From positions 1 to 6,436 of the forward strand of contig CAKTNP010000049.1 in the NCBI GenBank assembly GCA_934589155.1: 6,436 bases of DNA, given 5' to 3'. The translations under genes were made by a program, and so were the position numbers. Position 1 is the first letter of the stretch. Every line of letters starts with the position of its first letter. The stretch comes from an uncultured Oscillospiraceae bacterium (GTDB lineage Bacteria; Bacillota; Clostridia; Oscillospirales; Oscillospiraceae). Below are positions 1 through 5,435 of this stretch, piece after piece. The notes below the pieces were generated by a model that saw only the letters and a list, made by a program, of their open reading frames with translations, was not told the DNA's origin and made no database searches.

Positions 1-154
1 TAACAGGCACGCACTCGTTTATAAATCTGACGTCCAGCTATAGATGGCTAAACTCCTATCTTACCGCATTGAATTGTAGAAATGATAACGGTTATTTTGT
101 CGTGTTTTTAAGCCCAAGCAGCCTCTGATTTGTGGATATTGTAAAATAGGAAAG

Positions 155-165
155 TATGCTAGACT
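155..165 (+). promoter_or_regulatory. Weak candidate -10 region for the small gene
   Basis: TATGCT at 155-160 overlaps TGCTAGACT, an extended -10-like TG-N-TAGACT with the hexamer at 160-165. No good -35 hexamer sits at 16-18 bases. TTGTGG (130-135) is 19 bases from TATGCT, and TTGTAA (139-144) is 15 bases from TAGACT. The transcript leader would be about 70 bases. This is the best candidate in an AT-rich stretch, but it is only suggestive. Confidence 0.25.
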
Positions 166-226
166 ACAAGTGGTCCAATTTTCCGGAAGGAATGGCCGAA
201 AACCTTTATCCATTGTTTTTATTTTG

Positions 227-234
227 AAGGAGGA
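227..234 (+). promoter_or_regulatory. Ribosome binding site that fixes the start of the small gene
   Basis: AAGGAGGA is close to the ideal anti-16S sequence and lies seven bases before the ATG at 242. It rules out the longer in-frame reading from the ATG at 170, which would add 24 residues. Confidence 0.85.
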
Positions 235-241
235 TACTATT

Positions 242-457
242 ATGGCACTGTCTCTGGATTCCAAAATTCGTGATATTCTGCGCAGCCCGGAGGGCAAGGC
301 GGTTATGGAGAAGTACGCGCCCGGCACCAGCAATGACCCCCGCATGAAGCTGGTTGGTGCGCTGACCTACCGGAAGCTGCTGTCCTACCCCGAATCTGCC
401 GAGGTCGCGAAGTTTGCCGATCAGATTGACGAAGATCTGAAAAAGTGCTCCCGCTGA
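242..457 (+). CDS. Small helical protein of unknown function (71 aa)
   Basis: I do not recognise a named gene. The start at 242 is chosen because an AAGGAGGA site lies seven bases upstream; an upstream in-frame ATG at 170 has no such site. The product is short, charged and probably all-helical, with no signal peptide or membrane segment. Its middle reads SPEGKAVMEKYAPG followed by DPRMK and LTYRKL. From memory, this resembles a short helical unit (NPEAKAILEKYxPG, then a GMTxRxL-like stretch) seen as a C-terminal tail on some clostridial hydrolases and oxidoreductases. Here it stands alone. It is transcribed toward the regulator gene, and the two stop codons are only 28 bases apart. It has its own terminator, so it is probably a single-gene transcript. 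The role is unknown; I am fairly sure it is expressed, and unsure of the family link. Confidence 0.75.
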   Translation: MALSLDSKIRDILRSPEGKAVMEKYAPGTSNDPRMKLVGALTYRKLLSYPESAEVAKFADQIDEDLKKCSR

Positions 458-472
458 ACCGAAATATACAGC

Positions 473-503
473 AGACCGCCGCGGTTTATTCCGCGGCGGT
501 TTT
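473..503 (+). terminator. Rho-independent terminator of the small gene, overlapping the regulator's 3' end
   Basis: A perfect 10-base inverted repeat, ACCGCCGCGG (475-484) and CCGCGGCGGT (491-500), has a six-base loop. It extends by an A-T and a G-T pair and is followed by a short T run (500-503). It starts 15 bases after the small gene's stop. The 3' arm lies inside the last codons (T-A-A-E-stop) of the converging regulator gene. The T run is short, and in the leftward direction there is no T tract, so it is a better terminator rightward. Confidence 0.7.
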
Positions 504-2003
504 CGCGTTGTGGACCATATCCTCGATTTCCATTGCTTTCAGGATGATTTCCAATTGCAAGCGGGTGTCCGGGTCTTTGAGGCTGATGTCCAGCTCCCGC
601 TCGATTCGGCCGATCCGATCCACGACAGTACTGCGGTGGACAAAGAGTTCTTCTGCCGTCTGGGAATAGGACATACTTGTTCGCAGAAAAACACGCAGGG
701 TTTCCAGATAGGAAATGGGCCCTGTTTTGTCGTGGCGGATCAGATTTTGCAGCCGCTCTGTAAAATAAGCCTCTGCGGGGAGATTCCCCATGGAATTGAT
801 GACCATGTTGATCAGTGCGTAGGTCTTAAAATAGTACATTTTGGTATCCGGATTGGTGATTCGCCCGTTTTCAATGGCGGCCTCCGCCTGGATATAGGCG
901 ATATGCGCACCATAGGGGTCCGTAAAGGCATTGCTGATACCGGCTACCCCGTTTGTCTCCCGGAGAAATTTACTCATTCTGCTGTTGAGTGACGCATAAT
1001 ATTCTCCCTGTTTGTCCATCAATGGAGCAACATTTAGGAAACAGACGATGATGTTTTTCTTTGGGAATGCATAGGATTCCGGAAATTCCTGCTCAAAGGT
1101 TCCGCAGATATAGTCCCTTGGCAGCCGGGAAAACCGGTTGGCGCTGTGCTGTGTGATACAGACAAAATGCCTGCCGTCCCGCGCAAGATTGAGGGCCCAT
1201 TTTTGGTTCGCGGTCAGGGGATAGCCGTTTACAAGGCTGGAAAAGGCGGTTTTTAAGGCGGATTGTTCGTTGGTCAGAATGGAGGGATCCCGTTCTATGG
1301 ACTTTTCAATCAGACGGGCCATGAATTCTGCCAGAGTCAGGTCTGCTTCGCTGAATTGGGGCTTTCCGCTGAAATAAATGCATCCGATATATACGCCGTT
1401 TATGTCAAACAAATTGACGCAGAGATATTCTACCTCCTTTAGCTTCAGCAGAAACGCCCCTTTTTTGTCTGTCCGCAGGTCAAATTCCGTCAGATACGCC
1501 CCGATCTGCTCCGGTTCCAGTCTGGTTTCCGCCTTCGTGATGTAGTGAAAGGAAGCGTCGAGAACGAAGATGGAGCAGCCGAACAGGGGTTCGCTGCAAT
1601 CCACGATCCGCTGCAGATCCGCCGTATCCAGGAAAATATCAAACAGCTTTTGTTCCCAGGCATAATACCTGTCGAACAGCTGGCAGAGGCGGCGGTTTAC
1701 CTCAAAGAAATCGGCATCTCCCTGAATAACGATCAGACAGCACCGATCCCGATAATGGACCAGCTTCGCCCCCTCTCCGATCACCACAATGACGGCCCCC
1801 TCCTGCAGCTGGGGACGCACGGGGAGATGGTCAATGGTCGCAAGATACAGGTGATCCGCGTAAAATGTCACCTCGTGGTCCAGGTACAGCTCCGGCCTGG
1901 AAATCACCATCCTGGTGGTTTTTGGGCCCGTCATAGTAACGGGATATTTTGCTTCCAGCTCCGCAAAGACAATATCGGCATTGAGTTTCATGTTTCGGCT
2001 CAT
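486..2003 (-). CDS. PucR/CdaR-like transcriptional regulator (505 aa)
   Basis: This is a cytoplasmic DNA-binding regulator, probably sensing a catabolic substrate for the divergent operon. The C-terminus (about residues 433-493) has the PucR-type helix-turn-helix: LETLRVFL, then SYSQTAEELFVHRSTVVDRI, then the DP-x-TRLQLEIILK ending typical of the family. Residues about 270-385 look like a CdaR-type degenerate GGDEF region (GISNAF, then YIQAEAAIENG). Residues about 115-235 look like a GAF-type sensor, and residues 10-110 form another N-terminal sensing region. The length suits the family. It is transcribed divergently from the SDR operon, the usual layout for a pathway-specific regulator. The start is ambiguous: the ATG at 2003 touches its purine-rich site, while an ATG at 1991 (501 aa, MKLNADIVF) sits 12 bases from it and leaves a more normal leader. 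The family call is confident; the ligand is unknown. Confidence 0.88.
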   Translation of the reverse strand: MSRNMKLNADIVFAELEAKYPVTMTGPKTTRMVISRPELYLDHEVTFYADHLYLATIDHLPVRPQLQEGAVIVVIGEGAKLVHYRDRCCLIVIQGDADFFEVNRRLCQLFDRYYAWEQKLFDIFLDTADLQRIVDCSEPLFGCSIFVLDASFHYITKAETRLEPEQIGAYLTEFDLRTDKKGAFLLKLKEVEYLCVNLFDINGVYIGCIYFSGKPQFSEADLTLAEFMARLIEKSIERDPSILTNEQSALKTAFSSLVNGYPLTANQKWALNLARDGRHFVCITQHSANRFSRLPRDYICGTFEQEFPESYAFPKKNIIVCFLNVAPLMDKQGEYYASLNSRMSKFLRETNGVAGISNAFTDPYGAHIAYIQAEAAIENGRITNPDTKMYYFKTYALINMVINSMGNLPAEAYFTERLQNLIRHDKTGPISYLETLRVFLRTSMSYSQTAEELFVHRSTVVDRIGRIERELDISLKDPDTRLQLEIILKAMEIEDMVHNAKTAAE

Positions 2004-2011
2004 CCTCTCCC
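2004..2011 (-). promoter_or_regulatory. Purine-rich ribosome binding site before the regulator
   Basis: GGGAGAGG on the minus strand abuts the ATG at 2003 and lies 12 bases before the ATG at 1991. Neither spacing is ideal. With the transcript probably starting near 2015, the 1991 start would leave a leader of about 24 bases and the 2003 start only about 12. Confidence 0.5.
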
Positions 2012-2021
2012 ATTTACTTTT

Positions 2022-2050
2022 ATTATAGGTGCACCCGGTGCCAATGTCAA
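2022..2050 (-). promoter_or_regulatory. Consensus sigma-A promoter of the regulator
   Basis: On the minus strand, TTGACA (2050-2045) and TATAAT (2027-2022) are separated by exactly 17 bases, a full match to the housekeeping promoter consensus. Transcription should start near 2015, only about 12 bases before the outermost ATG of the regulator. Such a strong promoter on a regulator gene suggests it is held down by a repressor or by autoregulation; see the palindrome in the spacer. Confidence 0.85.
2028..2041. promoter_or_regulatory. Operator-like palindromes in the spacer of the regulator promoter
   Basis: GGTGCACC (2028-2035) is a perfect 8-base palindrome. It overlaps a second inverted repeat, GCACC-C-GGTGC (2031-2041), so GGTGC also occurs as a direct repeat nine bases apart. 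Together they fill most of the 17-base spacer between the -35 and -10 of the regulator promoter, where a bound protein would block RNA polymerase. Autoregulation is the natural inference. Confidence 0.4.
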
Positions 2051-2100
2051 CGGGCGTACCGTCAAAATGCAGGGAATCCTCCTGGAATATTTCTGCTTTT

Positions 2101-2114
2101 TGTGTATATTCACA
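2101..2114. promoter_or_regulatory. Operator-like palindrome TGTG-N6-CACA
   Basis: TGTGTATATTCACA pairs at six of seven positions. It lies between the divergent promoters and overlaps the -35 region of the candidate operon promoter. The arms resemble the outer part of CRP/FNR-class half-sites, but the spacing is shorter than the classic site, so it may equally serve the local PucR-like regulator. Confidence 0.35.
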
Positions 2115-2135
2115 TTCTCCGCCCCGCGATACAAT
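2107..2135 (+). promoter_or_regulatory. Candidate promoter of the four-gene operon
   Basis: TACAAT (2130-2135) is a good -10 hexamer. The -35 is poor: TATTCA (2107-2112) at 17 bases, or TTCACA (2109-2114) at 15. A weak -35 would fit a promoter that needs an activator. The leader to the ATG at 2220 would be roughly 78 bases and would contain the palindrome at 2180-2196. Confidence 0.35.
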
Positions 2136-2179
2136 GATTGCAGCGTTCCACCCCGAAAACGGCGAGAGGGAAAATACTG

Positions 2180-2196
2180 CCTGTTAAATTAACGGG
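2180..2196. promoter_or_regulatory. 17-base near-perfect palindrome just upstream of the first SDR
   Basis: CCTGTTAA-A-TTAACGGG has 8-base arms with one T-G mismatch around a single central base. It lies 23 bases before the SDR start and 9 bases before its AAGGAG site. That suits a repressor operator between promoter and gene. As RNA the one-base loop could not form a full hairpin, so a DNA site is likelier than a structured leader. Confidence 0.45.
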
Positions 2197-2219
2197 AAAT
2201 ATAGGAAGGAGATTTATCT

Positions 2220-3125
2220 ATGGCGTTTCAACCAAATGACAAAGCAATGCTGGAGGGCTATATTCAGGTCGCCCGGCCATTGGAAGACATGTTCTCTGTA
2301 AGGGGGAAGGTTGCGCTGGTTCCGGGCGGCAGCTCCGGTCTGGGTTTTGATATTGCCTATCGGCTGCTCCAGGGCGGCGCAAAGGTCGTCATCGCCTCTA
2401 ATTCCACAGTGGAGGAAGAGGCCGCAATAGACCTGCTGCAAAAGTACGGCTTCGGGGATTCCGTGAAGTTCTGCTTCTGTGACGTGCGGGAGGAGGAACA
2501 GGTGGCAAAGCTGGTGGACTTCACCGTGGAAGCCTTCGGTTCCCTGGACATTCTCATCAACTCCGCGGCAACCTGGAACTATGCCCACTTATGTGACCTT
2601 CCCAGAGAGGATCTGGAAAGGGTTATGGATACCAACGTAAACGGCGCGTTCTATCTGGTGAAATATGTCAGCCGCTACATGATCGACCAGAAAATTCCCG
2701 GCAAGATGGTATTCATCGCCTCCAACAGTCCTTGGATGCCCTATCCCGTTTTCGGCGGCTATTCCCACTACGCGGCCAGCAAGGGCGCGGTGGTAGCCCT
2801 GGCAACCCAGGCCGCTAAGGAGCTGAAGCGTTATGGCATTATGGTCAATGCTGTGGCCCCCGGCGGTATGGTCACCCCCGGCGCTGCCGGAAATCTGGCT
2901 TCCGAGCTGTTGCCGGAGGAGAAGCAGGATGAATTCTATGACGAGCTGATGGTCTGGCAGACCGACGGACAGCAGCCTGTGGATGAAGTTGCCATCATCG
3001 CCTATGCCTTAGCTACCCCCATGGGCGACGGCATTACCGGTGAGTGCGTTGTTGCCGATTCCGGCGCCAGCCACAATATTTTCCGTTTCCAGCCCGCAAT
3101 CGAACAGTATCCCCCCGAGGAGTAA
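2220..3125 (+). CDS. Short-chain dehydrogenase/reductase, first gene of the operon (301 aa)
   Basis: This is a soluble NAD(P)-dependent oxidoreductase expected to interconvert an alcohol and a ketone. A Rossmann motif reads PGGSSGLG at residues 35-42, with Pro where the family has Thr. NSAA at 114-117 replaces the usual NNAG. N139, S170 (or S168), Y184 and K188 (YAASK) form the catalytic set, and APGG follows at 213-216. The protein is longer than a classical SDR (about 250): it has about 28 extra N-terminal residues (a VARPLEDMFSVRGK-type lead-in) and a C-terminal tail ending QYPPEE. The start is backed by AAGGAG eight bases upstream. It begins the operon and ends 15 bases before the next gene. 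Cofactor preference is unclear, since the end of the second strand reads IASN rather than a clear acidic or basic signal. The substrate is unknown; the SDR call is firm. Confidence 0.93.
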   Translation: MAFQPNDKAMLEGYIQVARPLEDMFSVRGKVALVPGGSSGLGFDIAYRLLQGGAKVVIASNSTVEEEAAIDLLQKYGFGDSVKFCFCDVREEEQVAKLVDFTVEAFGSLDILINSAATWNYAHLCDLPREDLERVMDTNVNGAFYLVKYVSRYMIDQKIPGKMVFIASNSPWMPYPVFGGYSHYAASKGAVVALATQAAKELKRYGIMVNAVAPGGMVTPGAAGNLASELLPEEKQDEFYDELMVWQTDGQQPVDEVAIIAYALATPMGDGITGECVVADSGASHNIFRFQPAIEQYPPEE

Positions 3126-3140
3126 GAAAGGAGTTTTCCA

Positions 3141-4370
3141 ATGAGCAAGAAAATCGACGCGAGAATCCCCCAGGATTCCGGTGTTGGCGCCGGGATCAAG
3201 CAGTATGTGGCCGTCCAGACACCCTGGAACAAGCTGATCAGCTATTACGAGGCCATGCATTATATCAGCCGCTTTGAGTCCGTGCTGTCCGCCGCCACCC
3301 AGCAGGCCCTGCGGATCATGATCCCCGATTATCGGGAGCGGGCGCAGCTGATGTGCGAGGAAGCCTTCCAGCGGCAATACATCACCGGAAAATACTACGG
3401 CAATGACGACGGCTTCGGTATCCATCCTTTCATGTGCGGCGAGTACCCCGGCGCCCTGATTGGCGACAAGGGCGACGATGCTCTGCTGATGTGCGGTCGC
3501 TGCCAGGATTTCGGAACCTACCGCTGCGAAAAGGAGCTGGACGTGTGCGACTGGGATATTGTCGGTTCCGAGCTCTGTCGTACCACGACCATGTCCCTGC
3601 AGGGGCAGGCAAAGGCTGCCGCGGAGCGCCGCCCCAATGGCCCTACCCTGGACTATATGATGGTCGAGGCCAAGGGCTGCGGTGATCGCCACTGCCGAAT
3701 CATCGCGGAGAACCGTGAAAAATATCCTGCGCCGGCTCACGAACTGTGGGAGAGCTTCGGCCCCGCCGTCACCGATGACTACAAGAAGTATACCGAGGAG
3801 CCGGACACCGTTGAGGACTCCATGATGTTCCGGGAGGAGTGCAATTACCACTTCGTCAACGGCACCAACAACGAGACGGACTCTTCCAATCAGATGATGA
3901 ATCTGTCCACCGCGGCCTCCCTGTACGTTCTCCCTGCCATTGCGGAGACCGTCAAGCGGGGCATCGTCACCAGGGAGCAGGCAGACCACATCCTGTGGTG
4001 CGTGCTGGAAGCTGCCGGCAAGGCCATGTTTGGCGAGCGGTATGCCATCAAGGCCCTGCGGGACTGGATGGGCGTTCCCAATTCCATCGGCGAGGACGGC
4101 CGTCTGCTGGCGGGCCTGATCGAGGTCCAGCTGCAATCCCTGGTCTGCGCCTATGAGGTGGAGGCCTTCAACGAGAAAGAGTGCATTCTGGTCATTGACC
4201 GGGGCGGTCTGGAAATCACCGGAACCAAGGATGTGCCGGAGGCCCATCTGGCTATGTGGTATGGCATGTCCAAGACGCTGATCAACGCGCAGTGGTCCTG
4301 CTGGGAGGAGAATTCTCCCGCCAAGAAGATGCGCATTAAAATCGCAAAGAAAACCGATAAATTCATGTAA
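3141..4370 (+). CDS. Cysteine-rich V4R/ATC-hydrolase-like protein of unknown function (409 aa)
   Basis: No named family is certain. Residues about 40-195 carry the most telling pattern: CGRC at 118-121, C129, C136-D-W138, LC at 145-146, then VEAKGCGDRHCRI at 175-187. The C-x-W...LC...E...GD-xx-C arrangement recalls the small-molecule-binding V4R domain and the L-2-amino-thiazoline-4-carboxylate hydrolase-like family, both usually under 220 residues. Residues about 230-400 could be a degenerate second copy: an FGERY helix region, a strand ILVIDRGGLEI, and an ending SCWEEN...MRIKIAKK that lacks the GD-xx-C. Fourteen cysteines occur in all, and there is no signal peptide or membrane segment. An AAAGGAG site lies seven bases upstream. 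It sits between an SDR and a GcvT homologue with 15-base gaps on both sides, so it probably acts on or binds the same substrate. Metal binding by the cysteines is possible but unproven. Confidence 0.85.
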   Translation: MSKKIDARIPQDSGVGAGIKQYVAVQTPWNKLISYYEAMHYISRFESVLSAATQQALRIMIPDYRERAQLMCEEAFQRQYITGKYYGNDDGFGIHPFMCGEYPGALIGDKGDDALLMCGRCQDFGTYRCEKELDVCDWDIVGSELCRTTTMSLQGQAKAAAERRPNGPTLDYMMVEAKGCGDRHCRIIAENREKYPAPAHELWESFGPAVTDDYKKYTEEPDTVEDSMMFREECNYHFVNGTNNETDSSNQMMNLSTAASLYVLPAIAETVKRGIVTREQADHILWCVLEAAGKAMFGERYAIKALRDWMGVPNSIGEDGRLLAGLIEVQLQSLVCAYEVEAFNEKECILVIDRGGLEITGTKDVPEAHLAMWYGMSKTLINAQWSCWEENSPAKKMRIKIAKKTDKFM

Positions 4371-4385
4371 TGGGGAGGAATCGCC

Positions 4386-5411
4386 ATGAATAAGAACATC
4401 TTCAAATATGACGATATGAAGCGCAGCGAGCACATGGCCGTGCGGAACAATGTGGGCTGGTATTTCTGGACCCACCAACTGCTGGAGATCACCGGCCCTG
4501 ACGTGGTTCCCTTCCTGGACCATATGTATACCGGCAATATCGCTTCTCTGGCCATAGGCCGGGACCGCTATACTACCATGCTGAACGAGCAGGGCGAGAT
4601 CATTGATGATGTGGTGATCATGCGTATTTCCGAGGATACCTATTGGGTCTCCACCCTGTATGCCACCAAGGCCGATGACTGGTGGTATTTCCACCAGGGC
4701 GACTTCGACGTGGAGTGGAGCGAGATCACAGAGGACTGGCAAATGCTGGCCGTCCAGGGACCTAAGTCCAAGGCCGTTATTGAAACCCTGTGCGCGAATT
4801 CCGTAGAAGATCAGAAGTTTTTTGAGATCCGGGACAATACGATCAACGGCATTCCCGTGAAGATCAACCGAGGCGGCTACACCGGCGAAAAGTGGGGCTA
4901 TGAGATCTATATGTCTCCGGATGATCTGGAAGCCATTGAGTCACTGGTGGATGCCGAGGTCGTAAAGAACGGCGGCAGGCGCGTAACCGAATTCCAGATC
5001 ATGGCCTGGACACTGCCCACAGAGGCCGGTATCTTCTATATGCGGGATCTGGCCCATACCAACCCGATCGAGGTGGGCCTGGATAAAAACATCAAGTGGG
5101 ACAAGGACTTCATTGGCAAGGAAGCGCTGCTGAAAGTAAAAGAAAATGGCCCGGAACGGGAAATGGTTGGCTTTGAGGTGCTGGACGATGACTATTACAT
5201 TCGCTCCAAGCAGTACGGCGGCCCCGGTGAGGCCGTGTTCATTGACTCCGAGGAGGAAGAAGTGGGCCGAGTCTCCAAGCTGGTCTACTCCTATGTGAAG
5301 GAAGTCAACAACGGCTATATTCTGGCGAAAACGGGCGCGCTGAAGGTTGGCGACAGGATCAAGATCCACGGCCATGACTGCGTGATCACCGAAAAGAACT
5401 GGCTGAATTAA
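4386..5411 (+). CDS. GcvT-family folate-dependent aminomethyltransferase/demethylase-like protein (341 aa)
   Basis: This is a cytosolic protein of the glycine-cleavage T-protein family, which also includes tetrahydrofolate-dependent demethylases such as DmdA and LigM. The N-terminal folate-binding domain shows YTTMLNEQGEIIDDVVI at residues 62-78, with the conserved Asp pair D74-D75, and RGGYTGEKWGYEI at 162-174, matching the family's RTGYTGExGFEI with the pterin-contacting Glu at E168. EVGLDKNI...KDFIGKEAL (229-248) is the usual lead into the C-terminal domain (about 255-340). The family's LRLEAG segment instead reads TLPTEAG (209-215), losing an Arg. No gcvP, gcvH or lipoate gene is nearby, so true glycine cleavage is unlikely; removal of a methyl or C1 unit from a catabolic substrate onto tetrahydrofolate is inferred. 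GGGGAGG lies seven bases before the start. The family is sure, the reaction is not. Confidence 0.9.
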   Translation: MNKNIFKYDDMKRSEHMAVRNNVGWYFWTHQLLEITGPDVVPFLDHMYTGNIASLAIGRDRYTTMLNEQGEIIDDVVIMRISEDTYWVSTLYATKADDWWYFHQGDFDVEWSEITEDWQMLAVQGPKSKAVIETLCANSVEDQKFFEIRDNTINGIPVKINRGGYTGEKWGYEIYMSPDDLEAIESLVDAEVVKNGGRRVTEFQIMAWTLPTEAGIFYMRDLAHTNPIEVGLDKNIKWDKDFIGKEALLKVKENGPEREMVGFEVLDDDYYIRSKQYGGPGEAVFIDSEEEEVGRVSKLVYSYVKEVNNGYILAKTGALKVGDRIKIHGHDCVITEKNWLN

Positions 5412-5435
5412 CGCGGCAGAGAGGAAAACAAAGCT

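Noticed and set aside
170..241. Upstream extension of the small gene to an ATG at 170
   Set aside because: There is no ribosome binding site before 170, whereas AAGGAGGA sits exactly seven bases before the ATG at 242.
1..241. A gene, RNA gene or mobile-element end in the left flank
   Set aside because: No credible coding frame, tRNA-like fold or terminal repeat was seen; only a small ATAAC-G-GTTAT inverted repeat (85-95) and weak promoter-like hexamers occur.
1545..2192. A 215-codon open frame on the plus strand over the regulator's start and the control region
   Set aside because: It overlaps the regulator in antisense and runs through both promoters and all operator-like sites; it has no recognisable motif.
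3009..4742. A long open frame on the minus strand (577 codons) across three operon genes
   Set aside because: It is antisense to three well-supported genes, has a Gly/Leu/His/Gln-skewed composition typical of the complement of GC-leaning codons, crosses gene boundaries, and shows no recognisable motif or suitable ribosome binding site.
4386..5411. True glycine-cleavage T-protein
   Set aside because: No gcvH, gcvP or lipoylation gene is adjacent, the neighbours are SDRs, and two signature segments are altered.
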